DNA of 64,000 bases from Streptococcus infantarius subsp. infantarius ATCC BAA-102 (GCF_000154985.1 NZ_DS572694.1:186001-250000), one strand, 5' to 3'; counted from the first letter of the stretch, positions 28,742 to 37,817 are shown. The notes: generated by a model from the sequence alone, not told the origin. Numbers and translations: made by a program.

Positions 28742-29281
28742 ATGACGATTAATCGAAAAACAAGCAGCGTTGAAAGCCTAAAAAACGCCCTTATTGAATT
28801 GCTTTTTGACAAAACTTATTCAGAAATCACAGTCGCTGACATTGCCAAAAAAGCTGGTGTTAGCCGCGGAACTTTTTACCAGCATTCTCTTGATAAAGAT
28901 GACCTAGCAACAACCATCAGTGACGAAACTTCCGAAAGATTCAGGAATATTTTATCCAAAGGAAATCTTGATAAGCCAGATAAAATCCTCGAAAGTCTAA
29001 AGTGTATTAAAGATGATGCCAAACACTTCAAAGTCATCTCACAAGCGCCTCATGTGCAATTTTCAAAAACTGTTCGTGTACTACTAGAACGATTGGTCAC
29101 AACAAATGTTAATCTCAAAAAAAGAATCAAGCAAAAAAGTAAAACAACTGATGATTTGATTATTGAAGCCTTCTGTGCCTCTTTTGAGCGAATCATTTCC
29201 GCATGGATTGAAAGTGACTTTAAAAAAAGCCCAGAAGAAATCAGCAATATTATCGTCAAATTGGAAGAATTGTTTTTGTGA
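28742..29281 (+). CDS. TetR/AcrR family transcriptional regulator
   Basis: DNA-binding repressor of 179 residues. The N-terminal helix-turn-helix is clear: residues ~10-55 with YSEITVADIAKKAGVSRGTFYQHSLDKDDL. The C-terminal ligand-binding half is variable, as usual. AGGG stands 8-9 nt before the ATG. It is transcribed away from the broken MFS exporter with 157 bp between, the classic arrangement of a local repressor and its efflux pump. No clear operator palindrome was found. If the pump is inactive, the regulator may have lost its target. Confidence 0.88.
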   Translation: MTINRKTSSVESLKNALIELLFDKTYSEITVADIAKKAGVSRGTFYQHSLDKDDLATTISDETSERFRNILSKGNLDKPDKILESLKCIKDDAKHFKVISQAPHVQFSKTVRVLLERLVTTNVNLKKRIKQKSKTTDDLIIEAFCASFERIISAWIESDFKKSPEEISNIIVKLEELFL

Positions 29282-29294
29282 GAGAAAGCCACAT

Positions 29295-29330
29295 AAAAAC
29301 TGCACTTCGATGTTAGAAGTGCAGTTTTTT
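29295..29330. terminator. Bidirectional terminator TetR / HAD genes
   Basis: AAAAACTGCACTTC/GAAGTGCAGTTTTTT, perfect 14-bp stem with T-tract, between convergent genes. Confidence 0.92.
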
Positions 29331-29337
29331 CATTCTC

Positions 29338-30090
29338 TCACCCCACCAACTCACTGATATCATTAATCAATTTAGCATTCATGGTGTTAAGGTTTTGGAT
29401 GTCTTCTTTGCTGTATGGGAAGGTGTTTAGCAAAATGCCATCCATGCCTGCTGCTTGTGCGATTGCCATGTCGCTGGTGAAGTCGTTGCCAACCATGACA
29501 CTTTCTTTTGGATCAAGCTGATTTTCTTTTAGGACAAGGTTCATAAAGTCAACTTGCGGTTTTTTCATTTTGTGGTCAGACGAGATGTAAATCTTATCCA
29601 AAAATTCTCTGCATCCTGTCATTTCAATCTCTGCTTGGGTAAATGCACGCTGAGCATTTGAAAGTAAAATGACCGTAGCTCCTGCTTCTTTTAATGTTTT
29701 CAAAGTGGCTAGCGTATTTTCGTAAACTTGCAATTTTTTGCGTGACAGCATTCTAAAGATCTGGGCAATGAGATTTCCCCAAGTTTCTAAATCAAGAATG
29801 ATACTATCTGTCGCATGCTTGCGCGGTGCTTCAAGCATAAGCTCGATAAAAACCACTACCAAATCAACTTCAACGTGCTGCCATGAATAGTGTTTGCGCA
29901 GTTTTTCTTCTTGGCATTTGATTAGCTCATCATAATTAGCTTTCAGCTCATTGGCTGAGTAAACGGCACCATATGCACAATACAGCTCTGCCATTTTTTG
30001 CCAAAGCGCTAAGTCAGCCTCATCTGTCTCAATATCCACCAAAGTGCCGTAAAAATCAAAAATATAATTCTTATACTGTAAATTTGTCAT
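29338..30090 (-). CDS. HAD-IA family hydrolase
   Basis: Cytosolic HAD phosphatase, 250 residues. Motif I is FDFYGTLVD (residues 11-19), in which Tyr replaces the more usual Asp or Asn neighbour; motif II ILLSNAQRAF (~141-150); Lys in KMKKPQVDFM (~172-181); motif IV VMVGNDFTSDMAIA (~195-208). A helical cap lies between motifs I and II. Shine-Dalgarno AAGGTGAGG is well placed. Substrate unknown. Monocistronic between terminators. Confidence 0.85.
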   Translation of the reverse strand: MTNLQYKNYIFDFYGTLVDIETDEADLALWQKMAELYCAYGAVYSANELKANYDELIKCQEEKLRKHYSWQHVEVDLVVVFIELMLEAPRKHATDSIILDLETWGNLIAQIFRMLSRKKLQVYENTLATLKTLKEAGATVILLSNAQRAFTQAEIEMTGCREFLDKIYISSDHKMKKPQVDFMNLVLKENQLDPKESVMVGNDFTSDMAIAQAAGMDGILLNTFPYSKEDIQNLNTMNAKLINDISELVG

Positions 30091-30164
30091 TTGACCTCAC
30101 CTTATGATTACGTTTACAAAGGTTATTATAGTGAAAAATAAAATATTTGACCAGTCCCAGCCGC

Positions 30165-30211
30165 AAAAAAAAAGCCGACAGATCATAAAAGATGATTTGT
30201 TGACTCTTTTT
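30165..30211 (-). terminator. Terminator of YdbC gene
   Basis: Minus-strand imperfect hairpin AGTCAACAAATCAT/ATGATCTGTCGGCT followed by nine T; it begins right at the stop codon. Confidence 0.8.
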
Positions 30212-30423
30212 TATCCGCGAAAAGCATCCAAAATGATTTTGAATTCATCGTTTGTAAGTGTCACACCTTTGCCCATCTTGCTGTGGTCTGGGCTCCAAGA
30301 ACGAATATCAAATTTTGGTTCCGCACCATTAAAGCTGACACGGTTCAATTCTTTTGTCCATCCTTTATCGCTTTCTGATAGTGTAAGCAAGTGTTCAACG
30401 ATTTCAAATTTAAATTCTGACAT
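30211..30423 (-). CDS. YdbC/PC4-family single-stranded DNA-binding protein
   Basis: Small 70-residue protein of the bacterial PC4-like (YdbC) family, dimeric single-strand nucleic-acid binders. Seen: KFEIVEHLLTLSES, GWTKELNRVSFNGAEPKFDIRSWSPDHSKMGKGVTLT, a strand-rich region followed by a short C-terminal helix DEFKIILDAFRG. GTAGGAGG before the ATG is an excellent Shine-Dalgarno, which favours this frame over a longer antisense frame at 30104-30454. Exact cellular role is unclear. Confidence 0.9.
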   Translation of the reverse strand: MSEFKFEIVEHLLTLSESDKGWTKELNRVSFNGAEPKFDIRSWSPDHSKMGKGVTLTNDEFKIILDAFRG

Positions 30424-30534
30424 ATTTATCTCCTCCTACTTAATATATTCGTAAAAAATTTCTAAACTTTTGATTATTTATTTTTTTTCTTAAAAGGTGT
30501 ATAATCATTCTATCAATTTTTGAAAGAAAATACC

Positions 30535-30849
30535 ATGAAAAAATTCCTGCAGATTATACTGGGACATCTCACATCCTTTATTGAGTCCAGTCCCAGGACG
30601 CCTATCGTCAACCATAAAATCAAACAGCACCACCGCCTCATTTCTGAGGCTTTGAAGAAACACGAAGCTGTCCATGTCATCTACCAAGAGAAAAGCTTTA
30701 CAGGGGATATTGTCAAGTATGACAAAGAAGCCGGGAAATTAATTTTAAAGAATTTTAAAAAGAATATGTCTGTGATTATTGCCATCTCAGACATTGATAA
30801 ACTGACGCTTGTCCCGCCAACCATCAAGCAATCTCAAAAATGGACTTAA
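30535..30849 (+). CDS. Conserved-looking small protein of unknown function
   Basis: I do not recognise this ~104-residue protein with certainty. It is basic, has no convincing signal peptide or membrane helix, and its second half (VHVIYQEKSFTGDIVKYDKEAGKLILKNF...IDKLTLVPP) alternates strands like a small beta-barrel, reminiscent of YolD-like proteins. A TTG at 30520 is in frame, but ATG at 30535 is preferred. TATAAT at 30500-30505 precedes it by 29 nt and a terminator follows, so it looks like an independent real gene. Confidence 0.6.
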   Translation: MKKFLQIILGHLTSFIESSPRTPIVNHKIKQHHRLISEALKKHEAVHVIYQEKSFTGDIVKYDKEAGKLILKNFKKNMSVIIAISDIDKLTLVPPTIKQSQKWT

Positions 30850-30880
30850 AAAGACCAAGTAAAACTTGGTCTTTTTTTTT
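30847..30880 (+). terminator. Terminator after small unknown gene
   Basis: AAAGACCAAGT/ACTTGGTCTTT hairpin followed by nine T. May also serve ahpF on the other strand. Confidence 0.88.
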
Positions 30881-30912
30881 GGATTTCTAACACTTTAGAA
30901 GCAATCTTTTCC

Positions 30913-32445
30913 TTACTGTCTGATAAGGTAGTCAAAAGCACCTAAGGCTGCTGTTGCTCCTGATCCCATCGAAATAATAATTTGCTTATAAGCGCTGTCG
31001 GTACAGTCTCCAGCTGCGAAAATACCTGGAAGATTAGTCGCTCCGTCTTTGGCAACCTTAATTTCACCTCGCTGATTGAGATCAATTCCTGAATCTTTAA
31101 GCCAGTCCGTGCTTGGAACCAGACCAATCTGCACAAAAACACCTTCTAAATCAAGATGATGTTCCTGATTGCTTTCACGGTCAATATAATTAAGCCCTCG
31201 GACATGATCATCTCCAACGATATCCTTGGTGGCAACATTGGTCAAGATGGTTATGTTTGACAGCTTGGCCGCCCGGTCTTGTAGAACCTGGTCCGCTTTT
31301 AAATCAGGCAGAAACTCGAGTACGTAGACATGACTGGCTAGTCCAGCCAAATCAATAGCTGCTTCCAGACCGGAATTACCGCCGCCGATAACAGCCACTT
31401 TCTGGTTTTCAAAAAGCGGGCCATCACAGTGCGGACAATAAGTCACTCCCTTGGTTAAAAATTCTTTTTCTCCAGGCACATTGATATTGCGCCATTTGGC
31501 ACCTAGAGCCAGAATAGCTGATTTGGCTTTCAAAATAGCGCCATTGGTCAGCTCAACCTCAACCAAATCTTTTTTCTGAATGGATTTGGCTCTTTGCGCT
31601 TTCATAATATCCACATCATATTCTTTGGTATGCTGTTCCACCTGAGCCATCAGTTGGGGGCCTTCTGTATAAGGTGTTCCAATCATATTTTCAATACCGA
31701 CTGTTTCCATGACCTGCCCACCAAAGGTTTCTGCGACAAGACCTGTCTTAATACCTTTACGAGCAGCATAGATGGCTGCACTGTTACCTGCCGGACCGCC
31801 CCCGATAACCAGAACGTCAAAGACGCCTTTATCCGCAAAAGCCTCTTCAGACTGAGGACCTATCACAAGCTCTAAGAGTTGCTCCAAACTGGAACGGCCT
31901 GAGGTCAATACTTGTCCATCCTTATAGGTTGTTGGAACTGACATGATCCCCTTTTCTTTGACCTCATCCTGAAACATTCCTCCCTCAACCATGGTGTGGG
32001 AAATGTTAGGATTTAAGACGGACATGATATTGAAAGCCTGCACCACATCAGGGCAGTTATGGCAGGTCAGGCTGACATAGGTTTCAAAATGCATTGGGGT
32101 CTGAATCGCCTTGATACGCTCTGATAGCTCAGAATCAATCTTGGGCGGACGGCCAGACACCTGTAAAAGCGCCAGTATAAATGAGGTAAATTCGTGCCCC
32201 AGAGGGAGACCCGCAAATTCAACACCAGATTCTTGACCCTTTTGGGCGACTTGAAAGCTAGGTGTTCGGCTTAAGACTTTGTCTTCCAAGGACAGACGAT
32301 CAGACATGGCCACAATCTCTTCAAGGAAATCTCTGACTTTTTGAGAATTAGCATCGTCTGCTAAATGTGCCTGCAAGACAATATCAGATTCCAGCAAGGC
32401 TAGATATTGTTCTAATTGAGCTTTTATCTCTGCATCTAATGCCAT
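30913..32445 (-). CDS. ahpF: Alkyl hydroperoxide reductase subunit F (NADH-dependent)
   Basis: Flavoprotein that passes electrons from NADH to AhpC for peroxide removal, in the cytosol. The 510-residue protein has the N-terminal double-thioredoxin-fold domain with redox motif CHNCPDVVQAF (~residue 127), a FAD motif VIGGGPAGNSAAIYAARKG (~residue 210), the CPHCDG disulfide centre (~335), an NAD motif VIGGGNSGLEAA and the C-terminal FAAGDCTDSAYKQII. It lies 11 bp after ahpC in one operon. GC content seems a little higher than in neighbours. Confidence 0.96.
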   Translation of the reverse strand: MALDAEIKAQLEQYLALLESDIVLQAHLADDANSQKVRDFLEEIVAMSDRLSLEDKVLSRTPSFQVAQKGQESGVEFAGLPLGHEFTSFILALLQVSGRPPKIDSELSERIKAIQTPMHFETYVSLTCHNCPDVVQAFNIMSVLNPNISHTMVEGGMFQDEVKEKGIMSVPTTYKDGQVLTSGRSSLEQLLELVIGPQSEEAFADKGVFDVLVIGGGPAGNSAAIYAARKGIKTGLVAETFGGQVMETVGIENMIGTPYTEGPQLMAQVEQHTKEYDVDIMKAQRAKSIQKKDLVEVELTNGAILKAKSAILALGAKWRNINVPGEKEFLTKGVTYCPHCDGPLFENQKVAVIGGGNSGLEAAIDLAGLASHVYVLEFLPDLKADQVLQDRAAKLSNITILTNVATKDIVGDDHVRGLNYIDRESNQEHHLDLEGVFVQIGLVPSTDWLKDSGIDLNQRGEIKVAKDGATNLPGIFAAGDCTDSAYKQIIISMGSGATAALGAFDYLIRQ

Positions 32446-32456
32446 TTGTCTCCTCC

Positions 32457-33017
32457 TTAAATTTTACCAACGAGATCAAGACTAGGTTTTAAGGTCTCTG
32501 CTCCTTCTTTCCATTTTGCTGGGCAAACTTCACCTGGATGCTGGCGCACATATTGGGCAGCGTGCACCTTATCAATCAATGTGCTGGCATCACGTCCGAT
32601 ACCATCCGCATTGATTTCCATCATTTGGATAATACCGTCTGGATCCACAATGAAGGTGCCGCGTTGCGCCAAACCATCTTCGCCAAGAACATCAAACCCT
32701 TGTGAGATAGCGTGTGATGGGTCGCCAATCATGGTGTAAGTAATGGTTCCCACAACGTCTGAATCATCGTGCCATGCCTTGTGAACGAAGTGGGTATCTG
32801 TTGATACCGAATAAACTTCTACTCCCAGAGACTGCAACTCAGCATACTGCTCCTGCAAATCTCCCAATTCTGTTGGGCAGACAAATGAAAAGTCTGCGGG
32901 ATAGAAACAAAAGACAGCCCATTTCCCTTTGACATCCTCACTGGTTACCTTGATAAATTCACCATTGCGGTAAGCATCCGCTGAAAATGCAATCATTTCT
33001 TTTCCGACTAAAGACAT
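32457..33017 (-). CDS. ahpC: Alkyl hydroperoxide reductase subunit C (peroxiredoxin)
   Basis: Typical 2-Cys peroxiredoxin that reduces H2O2 and organic hydroperoxides and is recycled by AhpF. The peroxidatic Cys is in [14 protein letters not shown] (~residue 47) and the resolving Cys in [10 protein letters not shown] (~residue 165). Length 186 is canonical. AAGGAGG precedes the ATG. First gene of the ahpCF operon; promoter at 33047-33076. No clear PerR box was found, only a half-site-like AT-rich palindrome upstream. Confidence 0.97.
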   Translation of the reverse strand: MSLVGKEMIAFSADAYRNGEFIKVTSEDVKGKWAVFCFYPADFSFVCPTELGDLQEQYAELQSLGVEVYSVSTDTHFVHKAWHDDSDVVGTITYTMIGDPSHAISQGFDVLGEDGLAQRGTFIVDPDGIIQMMEINADGIGRDASTLIDKVHAAQYVRQHPGEVCPAKWKEGAETLKPSLDLVGKI

Positions 33018-33046
33018 ATACTATCCTCCTTCTTTAATGTGCCTCC

Positions 33047-33076
33047 ATTATATGAAAATACTTTCCAAAAGTCCAA
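33047..33076 (-). promoter_or_regulatory. Promoter of ahpCF
   Basis: Minus-strand TTGGAC (33071-33076), 18-nt spacer, perfect TATAAT (33047-33052). Confidence 0.65.
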
Positions 33077-33107
33077 TTATTTAATTATCAAACAATCTCA
33101 GGATATC

Positions 33108-33135
33108 AAAAGAGCCTAGTATTCTAGGCTCTGAT
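33108..33135 (-). terminator. Terminator overlapping end of U32 gene
   Basis: AGAGCCTAG/CTAGGCTCT perfect 9-bp stem that includes the stop codon, followed by a short T-run. Confidence 0.65.
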
Positions 33136-34413
33136 CGTTTCGCTGGACCCATCTTTCTGGTAGAGGTTGATTAAGCCTTCCTTGCAAGCACGAATCATGT
33201 CGCCAGGTTGAACCGCTTGTGGGACAGTGATTGTTAGTAATTCCATTGGATTTGGAGCGCGGTCTATTTTGTTTCCATCAGCATCGTGCAAGTCTTTGAT
33301 AGTTGTTTCAAAGTGACGAAGACCTGGACCGTAAAATTCGACCTTATCTCCTTCGAGGATAACGTTACGTTGACGGATTGTTGCTGTCATTGTGCTTTCA
33401 TCAAAGGCAACAACTTCTCCGACAAATTTATATTGTGGTATTTTACGACGAGCGCCAAAGAGTTGCTCGTTTTCTGTTGGTGTTTGGTAGTAGAAACCAG
33501 TTGCCAATTCACGCTGGGCAACTTTCCAAAGCTCATCAAGCAATTCACCTTTGATTGCTTCAAATTTTGCTGGACTTTCTAGGTAAGCATCAACACCTGC
33601 GCGGTAGCAGTTTGTCACTGTTGAAACATAGTGAATTGATTTCATACGACCTTCAATCTTGAAGCTATCAACACCATTATCAATCAAATCTGGCAAGTGT
33701 TCAATCATACACATGTCAACTGATGACATTGAAAATGGTTCTGGGATTTCACCTTCAAGGCTCTTGCGTTCTTGACCAAATGGCATATCGTAAAGGTCAT
33801 ATTTCCAACGACAAGATTGTGAGCAACCGCCACGGTTGGCATCACGGTGACTCATATGGTTAGAAAGGACACAACGTCCTGAGTAACCGATACACATAGC
33901 TCCATGAACGAAAGCTTCAATTTCAAGTGATGTGTTTTTGCGGATTTCTGCAATTTCAGCAACACCGACTTCACGCGCCAAAACGACACGTGACACACCA
34001 ATTTCTTCCCAGAAAGCAAAGGCTTCGTAGTTAGTTGTAGAAGCTTGTGTAGACACATGGACTTCTAAACCTGGTGCTTCTGTTAAACAAATTGTAATCA
34101 TGGCTGGGTCTGATACGATAACTGCATCTAATCCCATATCACGAAGTTGACGGAACCACTCTCCTGCACCGACTTCGTTTCCTTCGTGAGTAACCATGTT
34201 AGCTGCGACGTGCACACGAGCACCGCGAGCATGGGCATAGTTAATCCCTTCTTGCAATTCTTCCATAGAGAAGTTACCAGCACGGCTACGAAGACCGTAT
34301 TGTTGACCACCTACAAAGACTGCATCTGCTCCGTAATCTACAGCGACTTTTAATTTTTCAAGAGTTCCAGCAGGTGCTAAAACCTCTGGACGTTTAAAAT
34401 TATTTTTTGACAT
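33124..34413 (-). CDS. U32 family protein, TrhP2/YrrO-like (tRNA U34 hydroxylation)
   Basis: Labelled peptidase U32, but members of this type (TrhP/YrrO, RlhA) take part in prephenate-dependent RNA hydroxylation; TrhP makes 5-hydroxyuridine at tRNA position 34. The family signature is EAFVHGAMCIGYSGRCVLS (~170-190), followed by conserved cysteines in RGGCSQSCRW, likely iron-sulfur ligands. The 429 residues comprise a TIM-barrel part and a C-terminal beta domain (VGEVVAFDEST). GGAAG lies before the ATG. The next gene upstream is a second, shorter U32 protein, the YrrN/YrrO arrangement. Confidence 0.9.
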   Translation of the reverse strand: MSKNNFKRPEVLAPAGTLEKLKVAVDYGADAVFVGGQQYGLRSRAGNFSMEELQEGINYAHARGARVHVAANMVTHEGNEVGAGEWFRQLRDMGLDAVIVSDPAMITICLTEAPGLEVHVSTQASTTNYEAFAFWEEIGVSRVVLAREVGVAEIAEIRKNTSLEIEAFVHGAMCIGYSGRCVLSNHMSHRDANRGGCSQSCRWKYDLYDMPFGQERKSLEGEIPEPFSMSSVDMCMIEHLPDLIDNGVDSFKIEGRMKSIHYVSTVTNCYRAGVDAYLESPAKFEAIKGELLDELWKVAQRELATGFYYQTPTENEQLFGARRKIPQYKFVGEVVAFDESTMTATIRQRNVILEGDKVEFYGPGLRHFETTIKDLHDADGNKIDRAPNPMELLTITVPQAVQPGDMIRACKEGLINLYQKDGSSETIRA

Positions 34414-34548
34414 TATAATCTTCCTATTTTCAAGATAGTAAAAATGATTTTTAATAAACGCTAAGCTTTATCCATTTAACTGTGTTCTTTTGCTTATCAT
34501 GCCCTGAAATAGTAACTCAATCATGATAAACAGATATTTGCGTGAGCC

Positions 34549-35475
34549 TTATTTGACTTCTTCTGGATCAAATTCGTAGAATCCAGTTCCTAGTGTACGA
34601 CCTTTTGGATGCAATTTACGGATTTCTTCATCAAACAAGAAGGCTTGATCTGATGTAAATTCTCCAGCTTCCATCAATTCTTTTGTTTTCACAAAGATTT
34701 TTGCGATTTCAACAAAATTATGACCTGGGCAGTAGATACCATCTAATTTCCAGTGTGTAAAGTTATGTTCAACCAACTCTGTTATTTTTGGCATCATATC
34801 AAGATCGTCAGTATCGAAGATGTGTGTACCGTGTTTGTCTTCATAAATTGAATAGTGTGAGTCTTTGTTGCTTGGTTCAGCAAGGAAAAGACCACGTTCA
34901 CGTGTTTTTTCATCATCGATGTGTGTAAAATTATAATAATTTTGCAACAAAGGACGTTTTGAATGATGAATAACAGTTGCTCCGTAAACAAGTACTTCAG
35001 CTGGGTAGCGAAGATTTTCAGACATTTGGAACAACTCTGCTGATGGGATTTCACGCGCAAGAACTGTTTCACTTGCTCCGTGGTCACCCCAGAAGTTTAC
35101 TTGACGACTTGATGTCACGAAAACTGAAGCATCGTAAATCATCTTGAAGTTGTAGCCTTCGTGTTTGTTGATGTGGAAAAGTCCAGCATCACAAGCTACC
35201 ACGTAATCTGCTTGGATTTCTTTCAAGAAATCAAGGTATGGTCGAACGGCACTGATCATGTCTTGGTGTAACAATGCATTACATGCAACCGTTAATTCTT
35301 TACCAGCGGCATGAACCATATCAGCAATCTCACGAAGTTCATCATATGTGAAATTGTGCGGCAAACGCAAACTATAATTTTCTTCACCCACATAAATGCG
35401 GTCAACACCTGCATCTAAGAGCTCTTTGACCTGCTCGATAGATTCAGCTGTCGCAGTAATAATTATTTTTTCCAT
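34549..35475 (-). CDS. U32 family protein, TrhP1/YrrN-like
   Basis: Shorter U32 paralogue (308 residues), barrel domain only: MEKIIITATAESIEQVKELLDAG, then GVDRIYVGEENYSLRLPHNF and YVVACDAGLFHI. The cysteine-rich U32 signature of the longer paralogue is largely missing (EVLVYGATVIHHSKRPLLQNYY replaces it), as in YrrN-type partners. It is probably a subunit or partner of the following U32 protein. The ATG is only 9 nt after an extended -10 and has no Shine-Dalgarno. Confidence 0.87.
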   Translation of the reverse strand: MEKIIITATAESIEQVKELLDAGVDRIYVGEENYSLRLPHNFTYDELREIADMVHAAGKELTVACNALLHQDMISAVRPYLDFLKEIQADYVVACDAGLFHINKHEGYNFKMIYDASVFVTSSRQVNFWGDHGASETVLAREIPSAELFQMSENLRYPAEVLVYGATVIHHSKRPLLQNYYNFTHIDDEKTRERGLFLAEPSNKDSHYSIYEDKHGTHIFDTDDLDMMPKITELVEHNFTHWKLDGIYCPGHNFVEIAKIFVKTKELMEAGEFTSDQAFLFDEEIRKLHPKGRTLGTGFYEFDPEEVK

Positions 35476-35484
35476 AACGTTTTA

Positions 35485-35493
35485 ATTATACCA
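35485..35493 (-). promoter_or_regulatory. Extended -10 promoter of U32 pair
   Basis: TGGTATAAT read on the minus strand (TATAAT 35485-35490). The ATG at 35475 is 9 nt downstream, so the leader would be about 2-3 nt. Confidence 0.6.
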
Positions 35494-35692
35494 CTCCTAT
35501 AACAATTCGTCACTCAGATTTCCTCAGAATCCTTTTGTTATAGCTTTCTAAAGTATTTTTATCTAGCTTCAGAATGAGCAAAACTTTATGAGAGGAGAGA
35601 CTCAAAAGAAATCCTCATTTTGAAACAAAAAAGAAGAACAACTATTTTAAACATATTTTTGACAAAGAGTCAAGAGCTTTTTTTAAAAAAAT

Positions 35693-35721
35693 GTGACAAA
35701 CATATTAATTTATGATATGAT
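35693..35721 (+). promoter_or_regulatory. Promoter of DUF3270 gene
   Basis: GTGACA (35693-35698), 17-nt spacer, TATGAT (35716-35721), each hexamer one mismatch from consensus. Confidence 0.7.
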
Positions 35722-35747
35722 ATCAGTTGAAGTAGAGGAGAGGAATT

Positions 35748-36038
35748 ATGCCAACACCGTTAAAGCAACATAAAGACCTTGAAGAACAAGAACAACATCT
35801 TCAGGTAGATGATACCCCTAAATTTTACGAATTTCAGGAAATTAATCACAGAAGCGCTAAGCTCAAGGAACTCATGTTCTTTGCCCGTATCGCTTTATTT
35901 ACTATTTCCACTGTTGTGGTATCTTTCTTTTTACTTGTCTTGAATCTGGCTCCAATCTGGGCTTTCTTGTTTGCCTCTCTTATCAGCCTAGCCATTACGT
36001 CAGCTGTTTCAAGCATTATTTGGTCATTAAGACATTGA
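35748..36038 (+). CDS. DUF3270 family membrane protein
   Basis: Streptococcal protein of 96 residues with a charged N-terminal half (EEQEQHLQVDDTPKFYEF) and two membrane helices (~45-68 and ~70-92) forming a C-terminal hairpin. Function unknown. AGAGGAGAGG stands 6 nt before the ATG; a good promoter and a strong terminator make it a single-gene unit. Confidence 0.85.
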   Translation: MPTPLKQHKDLEEQEQHLQVDDTPKFYEFQEINHRSAKLKELMFFARIALFTISTVVVSFFLLVLNLAPIWAFLFASLISLAITSAVSSIIWSLRH

Positions 36039-36043
36039 TAAAC

Positions 36044-36070
36044 AAAACTCCCATTACTGGGAGTTTTTTA
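36044..36070 (+). terminator. Terminator of DUF3270 gene
   Basis: AACTCCCA/TGGGAGTT hairpin followed by six T. Confidence 0.9.
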
Positions 36071-36075
36071 ATACG

Positions 36076-36104
36076 AAAAAAGCGGCCTTTGGACCGCCTT
36101 TTTA
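36076..36104 (-). terminator. Terminator of hprK-lgt-DUF948-YtxH operon
   Basis: Minus-strand GGCGGTCC-AAA-GGCCGCTT hairpin followed by T residues, directly after the YtxH stop. Confidence 0.88.
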
Positions 36105-36599
36105 TTATGCTTTAGTATCTGCTTCTGATTTTTCAGCTTCTGCTTTTGGTTCTTCAGAAGGTGCTTCATCTTCTTTTGCTGTGTAGTCAATGATAATATC
36201 ATCAACTTCAGCTTCCACATCTTCTTTGACATCACCTGCTTTATCAGTAACATCGTCAACGACATCAGATACTTTTGACGTTAATTCTGATACTTTTTCA
36301 GTCGCATAGTCAGCTGCTGCTTGACCTTTTTCTTTAACGACTTCAAGAAATTCATCAGTTGTTAATTCGCCTGATTCAAATTTTTCTTTGTAATCGTTAA
36401 AAGTGTCAACTGCTAAGTCAGTGTATTCTGTTGCTTTATCTTTAGCTTTTTGACGGTATTCAGAAGGATTTTCTTTGTAAGCTTGATATGCTTTACTTGC
36501 TTTTTTCTGTAATTCTTTACCTTTTTCAGTAGATAGGAAATAAGCTGCGGCTGCACCTGAGGCAACACCAATAATCACATTTCTCAATAATTTACTCAT
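36105..36599 (-). CDS. YtxH domain-containing protein
   Basis: Membrane-associated protein of 164 residues. The N-terminal YtxH hallmark (RNVIIGVASGAAAAYFLSTEKGKELQKKASKAY) is a short membrane helix followed by a charged helix; the rest is a long acidic, Glu/Asp/Lys-rich helical tail. General stress association is known for the family, mechanism unknown. AAAGGAG before the ATG; separated by 1 bp from the DUF948 gene, last in the hprK operon. Confidence 0.88.
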   Translation of the reverse strand: MSKLLRNVIIGVASGAAAAYFLSTEKGKELQKKASKAYQAYKENPSEYRQKAKDKATEYTDLAVDTFNDYKEKFESGELTTDEFLEVVKEKGQAAADYATEKVSELTSKVSDVVDDVTDKAGDVKEDVEAEVDDIIIDYTAKEDEAPSEEPKAEAEKSEADTKA

Positions 36600-36600
36600 A

Positions 36601-37011
36601 CTATTTCTCCTTTTTTAATAGTTTTGAGGCAACTTTACCGACAGCATAAGCTGCACTAGCTTTACCAACATTTGATGTCGCTTGAGTGGCTTTTTGAGAG
36701 AGACGACGCGCTTGCGCATTCAAATCAGAAACTGATTCTGAAAGGTCTGCTACTGCGACAAACAAAGGATCAATCGTTGATACTTTGCCATTGACATCTT
36801 CTACTAAAACGTTAGCTTTAGCGAGGATTTCATTGGCTTGGTGAAGCGAGACATTCACATCACTAGTCAACACTTTAATCGTTTCTTTTGACTCCTCAAT
36901 AGTCTCATTAACAACATCAACTGTTTTATATAGTTTAACACCAATTGGTATAAAAACGCCAACCATAACTGCAAAAGCGATGGCAAAAATTAACAAAGCT
37001 ACTTCTAACAT
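36601..37011 (-). CDS. DUF948 domain-containing membrane protein
   Basis: 136 residues: one N-terminal membrane helix (residues 1-25, EVALLIFAIAFAVMVGVFIPIG) then a long amphipathic coiled-coil region (~30-110) and a basic C-terminus. Function unknown, but it is nearly always found beside lgt and YtxH genes in streptococci. Good Shine-Dalgarno (GGAGATAAG). Third gene of the operon. Confidence 0.87.
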   Translation of the reverse strand: MLEVALLIFAIAFAVMVGVFIPIGVKLYKTVDVVNETIEESKETIKVLTSDVNVSLHQANEILAKANVLVEDVNGKVSTIDPLFVAVADLSESVSDLNAQARRLSQKATQATSNVGKASAAYAVGKVASKLLKKEK

Positions 37012-37034
37012 CTTATCTCCTATCTCCTAAGCAC

Positions 37035-37817
37035 TTATTCCTGATAATAAGGAATATCTTTTTGGTTTCTTCTCCAAACGATCAAGACAATTCCAAGAAG
37101 AATTAATACGGCTGATAACCATTGTGACACTCGCATACCTAAGAACATCAAACTGTCTGTTCGCATGCCTTCAATCACAAAGCGTCCGCAACCATACCAA
37201 ATCAAATAAAAGAACGTCACTTCTGCTTGTTTTAGAAAACGTGGACGGTGTCTCACACTCATAATAATGATAAAACCAAGCAAGTTCCACATTGACTCGT
37301 ATAAAAAGGTCGGAACGCGGTAACTACCGTCGATATACATTTGATTTTTGATGAAATCTGGCAAGTAGTTAAGACTCTTAACAGCTTTACCATAAGCTTC
37401 TTGATTGATAAAGTTTCCCCAGCGCCCAATAGCTTGCGCAATCATCACACCAGGAGCAGCGATATCTAAGAAATTAAGTGGATTAATGGCACGATAATAT
37501 GAAAAGACAAAGAGAACAATGGCTCCCGTCAGCAAACCACCATAAATGGCTAGACCACCATGCCATACCGCAAAAATCTCAGTCCAAGGCTGACTAGTAT
37601 AATAGTTAAAATCAAATATCACATAATAAAGACGAGCCCCGATAATCGCTATTGGAAAAGCAATTAAAATAAAATCTAAAATATCATCTGGAATAATCTT
37701 ACGTCGTGGTGCTTCCTTCATAGCTAAATAAACTGCTAGAAGCATACCAGAAACAATGAAAAGCGCATACCAGCGAATGGCAAAGGGACCAAATTGAATC
37801 GCGATTGGATTAATCAT
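37035..37817 (-). CDS. lgt: Prolipoprotein diacylglyceryl transferase
   Basis: Integral membrane enzyme that transfers diacylglycerol from phosphatidylglycerol to the lipobox Cys of prolipoproteins, the first step of lipoprotein maturation. About seven membrane helices; the Lgt signature [13 protein letters not shown] (~residues 130-142) with the essential Arg and Asn is intact, as is [13 protein letters not shown] before it. Length 260 normal. Overlaps hprK by 4 bp (ATGA), so expression is coupled. Confidence 0.96.
   Translation of the reverse strand: MINPIAIQFGPFAIRWYALFIVSGMLLAVYLAMKEAPRRKIIPDDILDFILIAFPIAIIGARLYYVIFDFNYYTSQPWTEIFAVWHGGLAIYGGLLTGAIVLFVFSYYRAINPLNFLDIAAPGVMIAQAIGRWGNFINQEAYGKAVKSLNYLPDFIKNQMYIDGSYRVPTFLYESMWNLLGFIIIMSVRHRPRFLKQAEVTFFYLIWYGCGRFVIEGMRTDSLMFLGMRVSQWLSAVLILLGIVLIVWRRNQKDIPYYQE

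Noticed and set aside
30104-30454. 116-codon plus-strand frame over the YdbC region
   Set aside because: Antisense to the YdbC gene, which has a strong Shine-Dalgarno, family match and terminator.
33077-33110. PerR box upstream of ahpC
   Set aside because: Only a half-site resembles TTATAATNATTATAA; AT-rich background explains it.
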